A stretch of DNA of 53,158 nt from an uncultured Alphaproteobacteria bacterium. Its GTDB lineage: Bacteria; Pseudomonadota; Alphaproteobacteria; Rhodobacterales; Rhodobacteraceae. The stretch covers positions 1 to 53,158 of the forward strand of contig CACFNV010000005.1 in assembly GCA_902567635.1 (NCBI GenBank), read 5' to 3'. The notes under the pieces were generated by a model. That model saw nothing but the letters and a program-made list of their open reading frames with translations. It did no database searches and had not been told where the DNA came from. Shown here in pieces: positions 8,577 through 16,927 of this stretch (positions within the stretch are counted from its first letter, which is position 1; the number at the start of each line of letters is the position of its first letter). The position numbers and the translations under genes were made by a program.

Positions 8577-10217
8577 ATGAGAGAGAAAATTGAATATGAC
8601 ATTGTAATTGTAGGTGGAGGTCCTTCAGGTCTGTCCGCTGCTATTAGGGCAAAGCAGCTTGATCCTAATTTAAATATTGTGGTTCTTGATAAGGGATCTG
8701 AAATAGGTGCCCATATCTTGTCTGGAGCGGTTCTTGACCCTATCGGACTAGACAAGCTTATCCCTGATTGGAGGCAAACAGATATTCCCGTAAAAACTAA
8801 AGTTCTTGAGGATAATTTTTTCCTTCTTGGGCCCTCAGGAAAGATAAGGATCCCAAGGTTTTTTCTTCCACCCCTCATGGGCAATCACAACAATTACATT
8901 GTTTCAATGGGAAATGTTTGTAGGTGGCTAGCTCAGTATGCTGAAAATTTGGGCGTAGACATATTTCCGGGCATGTCGTGTAATGATTTAGTTTTTGGGG
9001 ATAACGGTGAAGTTAGAGGGGTAATAGCTGGTGAGTTCGGCATTGATAAAAATGGGAAAAAAACTCAAGGTTATGAACCTGGTATGGAAGTCTTAGGAAA
9101 ATTTGTTCTTATCGGTGAAGGTGTCAGGGGATCATTATCAAAGATACTAATAAAAAAATATAAATTAGATGAGAGCTGTGAACCTCAAAAATTTGGTATT
9201 GGAATGAAAGAAATATGGGAAATTAAGCCTGAATTTCATAAAGAGGGAAGTGTATTTCATTCTATGGGTTGGCCTTTGGGTAGAAATGCGGGGGGTGGTT
9301 CATTTTGCTATCATGCTGAGAATAATCAAATTTATTTAGGTTTAGTAGTGCATTTGAATTATGAAAACCCATATTTGTTTCCATATATGGAGTTTCAAAA
9401 ATTCAAACATCACCCTTCAATTAAAAAAATGTTGGTTGGAGGAAAGAGAGTTTCGTATGGAGCTAGAGCTATAAGTGAAGGGGGTTATCAATCAATTCCC
9501 AAATTAAGTTTCCCTGGAGGGTTATTGATGGGATGTTCTGCTGGTCTAGTTAATGTACCAAGAATTAAAGGCAATCATAACGCTATGTTATCTGGAATTT
9601 TGGCTGCTGAGACGGTATTTAATTCGATAACTTCGGGTGAAGAAAATGTTGAATTGAGAGGGTACGATTTAGAAATCAGGAAAGGGAAAATAGGAAAAGA
9701 CCTTAATCCAGTTAAAAATGTAAAACCATTGTGGTCACGGTTTGGTTTATATGCGTCTCTAATTTTGGGAGGTATTGATATGTGGATTGCAAATATTTGT
9801 GGATTTAATATTTTTGGGACCATGAAACATAAAAAAACAGATGCTCAAAGTACTCTCCCAGCGAAAAATTTTAAGGAAATTGACTACGACAAACCAGATG
9901 GGATTATAAGTTTTGATCGACTTACAAATGTTAGTTTTTCAGGAACTAATCACGAAGAGGATCAGCCTTGCCACTTAGTCTTAGGGAAGCCTTCAATTCC
10001 CATAAGAATAAATTTACCGACTTATGATGAACCAGCTCAAAGGTATTGTCCTGCAGGGGTTTATGAAGTTATTGAGAAAAAGAAAAACTCGTATTTATTC
10101 CAGATCAACGCACAAAATTGTGTTCATTGTAAAACCTGCGATATTAAGGATCCTAGTCAGAACATTACCTGGAAAACGCCACAAGGAGGAGATGGCCCTA
10201 ACTATCCTAATATGTAA
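8577..10217 (+). CDS. Electron-transfer flavoprotein-ubiquinone oxidoreductase
   Basis: A membrane-associated FAD/[4Fe-4S] enzyme that passes electrons from reduced ETF to ubiquinone. It has 546 residues. The N-terminal dinucleotide-binding motif is VGGGPSGLSAA, GAHILSGAV follows, and the C-terminal cluster domain has RYCPAGVYEV plus NCVHCKTCDIKDP, giving the four cysteine ligands. ATG 8577 is the start. It would work with EtfAB (39919-41606) and acyl-CoA dehydrogenases such as Mcd (34742-36435). The exported TPR gene begins 16 bases after its stop. Confidence 0.95.
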   Translation: MREKIEYDIVIVGGGPSGLSAAIRAKQLDPNLNIVVLDKGSEIGAHILSGAVLDPIGLDKLIPDWRQTDIPVKTKVLEDNFFLLGPSGKIRIPRFFLPPLMGNHNNYIVSMGNVCRWLAQYAENLGVDIFPGMSCNDLVFGDNGEVRGVIAGEFGIDKNGKKTQGYEPGMEVLGKFVLIGEGVRGSLSKILIKKYKLDESCEPQKFGIGMKEIWEIKPEFHKEGSVFHSMGWPLGRNAGGGSFCYHAENNQIYLGLVVHLNYENPYLFPYMEFQKFKHHPSIKKMLVGGKRVSYGARAISEGGYQSIPKLSFPGGLLMGCSAGLVNVPRIKGNHNAMLSGILAAETVFNSITSGEENVELRGYDLEIRKGKIGKDLNPVKNVKPLWSRFGLYASLILGGIDMWIANICGFNIFGTMKHKKTDAQSTLPAKNFKEIDYDKPDGIISFDRLTNVSFSGTNHEEDQPCHLVLGKPSIPIRINLPTYDEPAQRYCPAGVYEVIEKKKNSYLFQINAQNCVHCKTCDIKDPSQNITWKTPQGGDGPNYPNM

Positions 10218-10233
10218 GAGACACAAACAGAAA

Positions 10234-11904
10234 ATGATTAAAACAACAAAGTTCTTTTTATTTCTATTGGTGCTTAATATTATATTTTTAAAAACTTTGT
10301 TTGCAACTTCCGGCTCATACGTGGCAGGTAAGTTTGCAGAAATGAACAGAGACTTTTCAAGAGCATCAGACTATTTCATTGATTTGGTTAGTAGAGGAAA
10401 AACAACTGATTCCATTTTAGGGAAAGCAATTGTCTATTCATCTATTTCTGGTGAGTTTGATATTTCGCTAGCGATTGCGAGGAAAATAGATAGCACAAAC
10501 CTGGTTTATCGCCCTTCTAGCTTATTACTGTTCGCAGACGCGATAAATAAAAGAGATAAAAAATTATTATCTCTGAGCTTTTCTAAACACAAAAATCAGT
10601 TGCCCAATTTTTTCAAAAAGATCACAAACTTTTGGATGTTAATAATTAATAATAAAAAAGAAGAAGCTTTTAGATTTATTAATTCCATAGAAGTAAATAA
10701 TGAAACTCAACTCAAAGTGGTTCACTACAATCAACTTCTAGGATATATATACTTTGATGATTATGAGCTGGCGTCCACCTTGTATTTAAATGGAGAGTTT
10801 AACGAGTTTTTATTTGACTCTGACTCCGCTTTGACAGTTGCGTATTATTTTTTCAAAAAGGGTAATATTCAAATTGCAGAGGAAATATCCGAAAAAATCA
10901 AGGGAGCTACTGATAGGGCTTCTTACTCTTTAAGGTTTCTTGAAACTATAAAAGGTTTAAAAGATATAAAAAAGTTTGATGTCGATCCATATAAACAACT
11001 CGCGGAGATATTTTTCAGATGGTCTCAAACAACTAACGAACGAGAAAAAGGCTATGTGACTAAGTTATTTTATTTAAGCTTAGCACTTCACGCATCGAGA
11101 TCTTCGACGTTTTTTAAGTTAAAATTAGCCGAAATTCTTGTAAAATTAGATAACAACGACTTAGTTGTGCGTGGCTTAGAAGATATTAAAGGCACAGACA
11201 TTTTTTATTTAGACACAATCTTACAAAATGTTACAGCATTAATTCAAAATGATCAGAGAAAAAAAGCTGAAATTATTATTAATAAACTTTTAGAAAAAAA
11301 TTATTATAGTTCAGAGATCCTAAAATTTCATGGAAATGTTCAAAGAAAAAATTTCCTTTATTCTGATTCGATTGAAACTTACACCAAAGCACTTGAAGTC
11401 GCTGAAAATGAAGGGAATTTAAAAGAAACTTGGTCAATTTTATTTTTAAGAGGCATCGCGTATGAACGGCAAAAAAACTGGAGTTCTGCTGAAAAAGACT
11501 TTGTAAGCGCTTTGGAAATTAATCCCGATCATCCACAAATTTTGAACTACATGGGTTATAGCCTTTTAGAGAGAAGAGAAAAGCTGGATCAGGCTATGAG
11601 AATGATTATAAAAGCTAATGAAAAAGCACCGGACAGTTATCATATAATTGACTCCTTAGGATGGGCTTTTTATATAAGTGGAAATTTTGAGGAGGCTCTT
11701 TTCCATTTAGAAAGAGCTATGGCATTAGAGTCTCTCGACCCTATCGTGAATGACCATTTGGGAGACACTTTTTGGAAATTGGATCGAAAAAGGGAGGCTA
11801 GATTTCAATGGAAAAAAGCTCTTAATCTGGATCCAGATGAAAAAGATGCAAAAAAAATAAAGGAGAAAATAAAATTTGGTTTGATTGATACAAAATCAAA
11901 TTGA
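10234..11904 (+). CDS. Exported tetratricopeptide-repeat protein
   Basis: A 556-residue TPR protein. ATG 10234 gives a typical signal peptide (MIKTTKFFLFLLVLNIIFLK, then ATSG). The open frame extends back to 10024 inside the ETF-QO gene, but that extension would bury the signal peptide and overlap by nearly 200 bases, so it is rejected. At least three clear TPR units lie in the C-terminal third, including AYERQKNWSSAEKDFVSALEIN and WAFYISGNFEEALFHLERAM. Related TPR proteins sit beside ispE in other alphaproteobacteria; the role is unknown but probably a periplasmic or outer-membrane scaffold. ispE follows within 16 bases. Confidence 0.88.
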   Translation: MIKTTKFFLFLLVLNIIFLKTLFATSGSYVAGKFAEMNRDFSRASDYFIDLVSRGKTTDSILGKAIVYSSISGEFDISLAIARKIDSTNLVYRPSSLLLFADAINKRDKKLLSLSFSKHKNQLPNFFKKITNFWMLIINNKKEEAFRFINSIEVNNETQLKVVHYNQLLGYIYFDDYELASTLYLNGEFNEFLFDSDSALTVAYYFFKKGNIQIAEEISEKIKGATDRASYSLRFLETIKGLKDIKKFDVDPYKQLAEIFFRWSQTTNEREKGYVTKLFYLSLALHASRSSTFFKLKLAEILVKLDNNDLVVRGLEDIKGTDIFYLDTILQNVTALIQNDQRKKAEIIINKLLEKNYYSSEILKFHGNVQRKNFLYSDSIETYTKALEVAENEGNLKETWSILFLRGIAYERQKNWSSAEKDFVSALEINPDHPQILNYMGYSLLERREKLDQAMRMIIKANEKAPDSYHIIDSLGWAFYISGNFEEALFHLERAMALESLDPIVNDHLGDTFWKLDRKREARFQWKKALNLDPDEKDAKKIKEKIKFGLIDTKSN

Positions 11905-11920
11905 AGAGATAATTCTTAAA

Positions 11921-12769
11921 ATGAAAAATTCTACAGAAACAGTTTTTGCAAACGCTAAAGTTAATCTAGCCCTTCACGTTACAGGCAGACGAAGTGACAG
12001 CTATCATTTTCTTGATAGCTTGGTAGTCTTTCCAAAAATAAAAGATATATTAATGATTAAAGAGGCAAATAATTTCAGTGTATCAATTGGAGGAGAGTTT
12101 TCCGATTGGGTAGACCCAGAAGAAAACTCGGTTATAAAAGCATACGATTTAGTGAAGAATAAACTTCAGTCAAACTTTTCGATCCATTTGGAGAAAAATA
12201 TACCTGTTGGAGCTGGATTGGGGGGTGGATCAGCGGATTCTGCCGCGGTCTTGAGGTATTTTCAAAAGAAATACAAAATAGAAATTCCTAAGAAAGAAAT
12301 GATTGCTCAAATAGGAGCTGATGTTCCTGTGTGCTTGTCAAAGAAATTCCAAAGGGTTAGAGGTATTGGAGAAATTACAGAAGAAATTTATGAGAATAAT
12401 TTTGAACTATGGATAGTTCTGGTTAATCCAAGAATTAACGTCTCAACTGGAAAAATATTTCAATCACTAAAAGAAACAGAGAATAAGGGGCTTGAAAGCT
12501 TCAAAGGTTTTAAAGCTAGTAAAGACTTTATCAAGTATTTGCTGAGGCAGAGGAATGATCTTCAGAGTGTAGCTTGTGAAAAATATCCAGAAATAAAATG
12601 TGTTCTTGATGAAATTTTAGAGACAAAAAGTAATTTGCTAGCAAGAATGACAGGTTCTGGCTCTACATGTTTTGGTCTCTATTCCAAAATGGAAGATGCC
12701 TTGAGAGCACAAGAAAACATGAGAGAAAAATTCAAAAGTTGGTGGGTGAAATATTCAAAAGTCTTCTAA
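11921..12769 (+). CDS. ispE: 4-diphosphocytidyl-2-C-methyl-D-erythritol kinase
   Basis: A GHMP-family kinase of the MEP isoprenoid pathway that phosphorylates CDP-ME at the 2-hydroxyl. ATG 11921 gives 282 residues beginning a few positions before ANAKVNLALHVTGRR, the usual IspE start; the earlier in-frame TTG at 11885 would overlap the TPR gene. The ATP loop PVGAGLGGGSADSA is at about 95-108, and ARMTGSGSTCFGLY is the C-terminal GHMP motif. It converges on the polyprenyl diphosphate synthase with a 4-base overlap, so two isoprenoid genes lie tail to tail. ispH is also in the window. Confidence 0.94.
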   Translation: MKNSTETVFANAKVNLALHVTGRRSDSYHFLDSLVVFPKIKDILMIKEANNFSVSIGGEFSDWVDPEENSVIKAYDLVKNKLQSNFSIHLEKNIPVGAGLGGGSADSAAVLRYFQKKYKIEIPKKEMIAQIGADVPVCLSKKFQRVRGIGEITEEIYENNFELWIVLVNPRINVSTGKIFQSLKETENKGLESFKGFKASKDFIKYLLRQRNDLQSVACEKYPEIKCVLDEILETKSNLLARMTGSGSTCFGLYSKMEDALRAQENMREKFKSWWVKYSKVF

Positions 12770-13782
12770 GTATTTCTATAAACTATCTCTGAGGCAAGAT
12801 CTATCAGCAAGCCCCTCATCTCAGAATCGGGCAATTCTTTCAATGAAAAAACCGCTCTCTCTGACCAACTTGCTGCTTGGCTTAAAGTAAATTTTAAAGA
12901 CTTAGTTCTATATAGAATTTCTAACACCCGTTCAAAATCACCGTTTTTTGAAATACCTTTCTCAAAAATTTCCGTAAGTAAAAATTTCTCATTATTTGAT
13001 GCATTATTCATAGCATGAATAATTGGGAGGGTAATTTTCTGTTCATTGAAGTCATCTCCCGTGTTTTTACCAATGGCACTTTTACTCCCAATGTAGTCAA
13101 GATAATCGTCTATTAGTTGAAAGCTTATCCCAATAAACTCGCCATAATTTGTAACTGCTTCTATATTTTCTTTTTTTGTATTAGCTAAAATAGAGCTTGC
13201 ATGACATGCGGCAATAAAAAGTGCAGCGGTTTTGCTTTTTATAACATCCATATATTGCTCTTCAGTTGTTTTTATATTTCTTGTTACACCCATTTGAAGA
13301 ATCTCTCCCTGCGAGATTATTGCTGATGCATTGGAAAGTATTTTCATTACTGGCAGGGAATTTGTTTTTACCATTAACTGAAAAGCTCTGGAAAAAAGGA
13401 AATCTCCAACAAGAACAGCTGATTTATTGTCCCATACAAGGTTTGCAGTAGTTTTTCCTCTACGCTTTTCGCTACCATCTATAACATCATCATGTAATAG
13501 GGTAGCAGAATGAACATATTCGATTGCAGTTGCTAAATATGTGTCAGCATCACCCTCATAGTTGAACAGATCTGCTACAGCTAATGTTAAAAGTGGACGA
13601 ATTCTTTTTCCACCGGACTTTACTAAATGAGAGGCGATGCTTTGTATAATTGGAGCCTTTTCTGCTTTCAAGCAGCTTTCAATCAGCTCACTTGTAGACG
13701 AAACTTTTTCCACTAAGCTATCAGAAATTTGCGTTAAAATCGAATTCAATTTTTGCTCCGTATTCAAAATAAGAATATTCAA
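12766..13782 (-). CDS. ispB: Polyprenyl diphosphate synthase (octaprenyl type)
   Basis: A long-chain trans-prenyltransferase of 338 residues that elongates FPP with IPP units, probably for the ubiquinone side chain. The first aspartate-rich motif is LLHDDVID (DDVID at 98-102), the second QLIDDYLDY (225-229), and GGKRIRPLL (57-65) binds the substrate diphosphate. Chain length cannot be read reliably from sequence; octaprenyl or decaprenyl are the usual alphaproteobacterial products. It is divergent from the methyltransferase gene with a roughly 70-base gap. Confidence 0.92.
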   Translation of the reverse strand: MNILILNTEQKLNSILTQISDSLVEKVSSTSELIESCLKAEKAPIIQSIASHLVKSGGKRIRPLLTLAVADLFNYEGDADTYLATAIEYVHSATLLHDDVIDGSEKRRGKTTANLVWDNKSAVLVGDFLFSRAFQLMVKTNSLPVMKILSNASAIISQGEILQMGVTRNIKTTEEQYMDVIKSKTAALFIAACHASSILANTKKENIEAVTNYGEFIGISFQLIDDYLDYIGSKSAIGKNTGDDFNEQKITLPIIHAMNNASNNEKFLLTEIFEKGISKNGDFERVLEILYRTKSLKFTLSQAASWSERAVFSLKELPDSEMRGLLIDLASEIVYRNT

Positions 13783-13853
13783 ATAACATTTATTTATTAA
13801 AATAGGTACTATTAAAAGAAAAACTACTTCTTTATTATTTTTATGTGAGAAGA

Positions 13854-14603
13854 ATGCAAACTCAAACTACTAAGAATAAGTTTCTCGGCGATAGACTAGA
13901 TATTTTTCAGTTTTCAGAAGGATTTAGGGGAACAACAGATACGGTCTTATTAGCGGCATGCATACAAGCGTCATCGGGAGAAAAAGTTCTTGAATTGGGT
14001 TGTGGTGTGGGGGTTGGACTTTGTTGTCTTTTATCTAGATTGAGTGGGCTTGAAGCATATGGAATTGAAATAGATCGAAATTCTGCCAATCTTTGTAAAG
14101 AAAATTTAAAAATTAACCAATTGAAAGCCACAGTAATCAACTCTGATTTATCAAATAAAGCAATGAAGATAAATAAAATTTCGTTTGATCATATTTTTAT
14201 GAATCCACCTTTCTACAAGGAGGGAGTGGTGAAAAAGATCTCGAACAAATCAATCAGCATAGCAAAAATTGAGGTTTTAAAACTTGAGTCATGGATAAGG
14301 TTAGCTTCTAAGAGATGCAAGCCAAGAGGAAAAATTACCATTATACAGAGAAGCGATAGGCTTCCAGAGATATTAAGTCTTTTGAAAGGCAGTTTTGGTT
14401 CTATCAAGGTATTACCATTATCTTCCTTCAAAGGAGATCCTACGAAAACGGTTATTGTGCAAGCCACAAAGGGTAGTAAGGGGATTTTTAAATTATATCC
14501 TCAAAAAAATATACATATAAGAACAGGAAAGGGGAAAGAGGCGACCTATGAAGATGAATTTAGAGAAATATTGTGGGACGGGAAGGCCCTACACTTTAAT
14601 TAA
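13854..14603 (+). CDS. tRNA1(Val) adenine-N6-methyltransferase-like (TrmN6/YfiC family)
   Basis: An SAM-dependent class I methyltransferase of 249 residues. Motif I is VLELGCGVGVGLCCL, and motif IV is MNPPFYKEG, the N/D-PP-F/Y signature of amino methyltransferases acting on adenine N6 or glutamine. The overall order follows the YfiC/TrmN6 family, whose E. coli member methylates A37 of tRNA1(Val). ATG 13854 is chosen; GTG 13845 is an in-frame alternative three codons upstream. The substrate is inferred from family only. A 204-base gap follows, unusually long for this window. Confidence 0.83.
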   Translation: MQTQTTKNKFLGDRLDIFQFSEGFRGTTDTVLLAACIQASSGEKVLELGCGVGVGLCCLLSRLSGLEAYGIEIDRNSANLCKENLKINQLKATVINSDLSNKAMKINKISFDHIFMNPPFYKEGVVKKISNKSISIAKIEVLKLESWIRLASKRCKPRGKITIIQRSDRLPEILSLLKGSFGSIKVLPLSSFKGDPTKTVIVQATKGSKGIFKLYPQKNIHIRTGKGKEATYEDEFREILWDGKALHFN

Positions 14604-14807
14604 ATAATAAAGTTATCTATTTTAAAGATTTTTAACTCCGCGTTTCTAAGAAGCCATAAAACTTTTCCAAGTGCCCAAATTTGAGTTACACCTATCTAAG
14701 AAATTATTGGTAACTGCCAAGTTTTACGTTTTACTTATAAAGTATTGGTAATTTATAGTTGAAATAAACAGTTCTCCAAGGTAACGAAGACCATAAATTC
14801 AAAAAAA
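14604..14807. other. Intergenic gap between convergent genes, nothing recognised
   Basis: This 204-base gap between the methyltransferase and tlpA stop codons is the longest non-coding stretch in the window. I found no tRNA cloverleaf, no open frame of note and no strong GC-rich hairpin followed by a T run. The only feature seen is the octamer ATTGGTAA occurring twice (near 14705 and 14744). It may hold a weak bidirectional terminator, a small RNA or a decayed gene; none is supported. Confidence 0.4.
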
Positions 14808-15389
14808 TTATTTGTTTTCTATTTTTAAGAGAGCATTAAAAAATTCGTAAATTTCTTCTTTTTGCCAGTCTATGTCACCTAAAATACGACCCACTTCTTT
14901 TCCTTTAGAACTAACTATTATAGTAGTAGGTAGTCCGATGACTTTATAAGAGATTGCAGTTTTTCCTGATGGATCTCTAAATTTTGGAAGTTCATCAATT
15001 TCGTTCTTAAGAAAAAAATCTTCTATGTGAGAAATTGAGTTTCTACCTGATGCTATTGTAATTATTTCAAGTTTTTCTTTTTTAAATTTTTTTGCTAAAT
15101 GATTGAGAGAAGGCATTTCTTTTTTACATGGTGCACACCAAGTTGCCCAGAAATTAATTATTAAAATTTTTCGTTCAGTATTAATCTCTACTATATTATT
15201 TTGGCTATCTGTAATTTTTAATGACTTGACCTTATTTTTTTCTTTGATAAATAAAAATTTTTTTAGATCATCTTTTATATAGTTTTTTAAACCATTTTCG
15301 TAGATACTGCCTCCAAAAGCGTTAAAAGGTATGAACAATTTGTAAGTAAGGATAAGTAGGAAAAGAAGTGTATTTGAATAGTGTCTCAT
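14808..15389 (-). CDS. tlpA: TlpA/ResA-like thiol-disulfide oxidoreductase
   Basis: A secreted or membrane-anchored thioredoxin-fold protein of 193 residues. ATG 15389 gives an N-terminal hydrophobic signal (SNTLLFLLILTYKLF), then the redox centre WATWCAPCKKEM (Cys85, Cys88) and the cis-proline region GLPTTIIV. Such proteins keep cytochrome c or oxidase assembly cysteines reduced in the periplasm. A TTG at 15413 would add eight residues and run into the argH start region. The divergent argH begins only 27 bases away, so at least one promoter must lie inside a coding region. The tlpA/argH pairing is common in alphaproteobacteria. Confidence 0.88.
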   Translation of the reverse strand: MRHYSNTLLFLLILTYKLFIPFNAFGGSIYENGLKNYIKDDLKKFLFIKEKNKVKSLKITDSQNNIVEINTERKILIINFWATWCAPCKKEMPSLNHLAKKFKKEKLEIITIASGRNSISHIEDFFLKNEIDELPKFRDPSGKTAISYKVIGLPTTIIVSSKGKEVGRILGDIDWQKEEIYEFFNALLKIENK

Positions 15390-15416
15390 ACCTTTGTTAT
15401 AGTGTTGGAACAAAAA

Positions 15417-16815
15417 ATGTCTAATAGGAAAATTTCAAATAAGATGTGGGGAGGACGTTTTAATGATCAAACACTGCCTTTGATGGAGGAGATCAACTCA
15501 TCTATAGATATAGATAAGCGATTAGCTTTAGTTGATATTATGGGGTCGAGAGCTCATGTAAAAATGCTTGCTCAAAGAAAGATAGTTAAACAGGCCACTA
15601 AGCGAAAAATTCTTAAGGGTCTTGATCAGATTGAGAAAGAAATTATTCTAGGTAAATTTTCATACAAAAAATCACTAGAAGATATACATATGAATATAGA
15701 GTCGCGGTTGCATAAAATTATTGGGAATGAAGCAGGCATGTTGCATACGGCTAGATCAAGAAATGATCAAGTTGTAACTGATTTTAGAATTTGGATAAGA
15801 GAATCTATTGACCAAATAAATAAGGAGCTAGAGCTTTTGAAACAATCTTTTGTCGAATTAGCTGAAAAAAACTTTGAGACTATATTCCCTGGCTATACTC
15901 ATATGCAAATAGCTCAGCCAGTAAAATTTAGTCATCATATGCTTGCTTATGTTGAGATGTTTCATAGAGACGGATTGAGATTTCATGAGACAAGAAAAAG
16001 ATTAAATGAATGCCCTCTAGGTGCAGCAGCTTTAGCTGGAACTTCATTTCCAATTGATAGGGAATATACGGCTAAAGAGCTAGGCTTCGATAGTCCAATG
16101 AGAAATAGTATGGATGCCGTTTCAGATAGAGATTTTGTTATTGAGTTTATTTTTAATGCTTCTATCTGCATGGTACATTTTAGCAGATTAGCAGAGGAAT
16201 TAATTCTTTGGAGTTCTTCAGAGTTTAATTTTATTGATTTGCCTGACAATCTTGTTACGGGATCTTCGATAATGCCGCAAAAGAAAAATCCAGATGCTGC
16301 AGAATTGATAAGAGCAAAATCTGGTAGAGTTTATGGAGCATTAATTTCGCAGTTGACTATGATGAAGGGATTACCGCTTTGCTATTCAAAGGATATGCAA
16401 GAGGATAAAGAGTCAGCATTTGATGCCTTTGATACATTGATCCTAGTAATAAAAATTACCAATTTGCTAATTGGATCTATTCAAATAAATAAAGAAAATA
16501 TGGAAAAGCAGGCAGAAAATGGTTTCTCAACCGCTACGGATTTAGCAGATTGGTTAGTAAAAAAACCTTAATATTCCATTTAGAGAAGCACATAGAGTTA
16601 CAGGTAGAATAGTTAATTTTGCATTAAAAAATGACATGAAATTATCAGAAATTGGGTTATCTGATTTAAAAAAATTTGACTCAAGAATTAATGAGGATGT
16701 TTTTAACATCCTTAATGCTAAGAGCTCAGTTGACTCCCGCAATAGTTATGGAGGAACTTCATCAGAGCAAGTTAAAAAGCAATTGCGTTATTGGAAGAAA
16801 CGGCTAAATGATTAA
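15417..16815 (+). pseudogene. argH: Argininosuccinate lyase, reading frame broken by a one-base insertion
   Basis: ArgH splits argininosuccinate to arginine and fumarate. From ATG 15417 the frame shows WGGRF, HTARSRNDQVVTDFR and the signature GSSIMPQKKNPD, then stops at 16569-16571 right after an A7 run (16559-16565). The missing C-terminus resumes one base further on, at 16567: LNIPFREAHRVTGRI down to SVDSRNSYGGT, ending at TAA 16813-16815. Removing one A gives WLVKNLNIPFREAH and a normal 465-residue protein. The tail is otherwise undamaged, so this is a very recent mutation or a base-calling error. An in-frame ATG-free GTG at 15381 was rejected as start. Confidence 0.9.
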
Positions 16816-16927
16816 GACGATAATATTATTAGTAATAACACTTATTTCTTTCCTAAGCTTGGTTAGCTGCGGTATTAAATCACCGCCCTTTCTAGACAGT
16901 ACCTCGGAAGTAATAAGAAATGGTTGA
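16808..16927 (+). CDS. Small LptM-like lipoprotein between argH and lysA
   Basis: A 39-residue open frame whose ATG overlaps the end of argH and whose TGA overlaps the lysA start by 8 bases. It has a basic start, a hydrophobic core (IILLVITLISF) and a lipobox LVSC followed by GIKSPP, so mature lipoprotein would be only about 19 residues. This resembles the LptM/YifL family (Leu-x-x-Cys-Gly-x-Lys-Gly-Pro-Leu), which helps LPS transport protein LptD mature in E. coli and sits beside lysA or dapF in many proteobacteria. The GPL part is not conserved here, so family membership is likely but not certain. Confidence 0.72.
   Translation: MIKTIILLVITLISFLSLVSCGIKSPPFLDSTSEVIRNG

Noticed and set aside
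10024-10233. Upstream extension of the TPR gene inside the ETF-QO gene
   Set aside because: The ATG at 10234 starts a clear signal peptide; the extension overlaps a well-conserved cluster-binding region of ETF-QO in another frame.
14604-14807. tRNA or small RNA gene in the longest gap
   Set aside because: No cloverleaf arms, CCA end or strong stem could be found by eye.
16557-16571. Programmed -1 ribosomal frameshift at the poly-A run in argH
   Set aside because: Restoring ArgH requires skipping one base (+1), whereas slippage on such a run usually gives -1; the -1 frame does not encode the ArgH tail.
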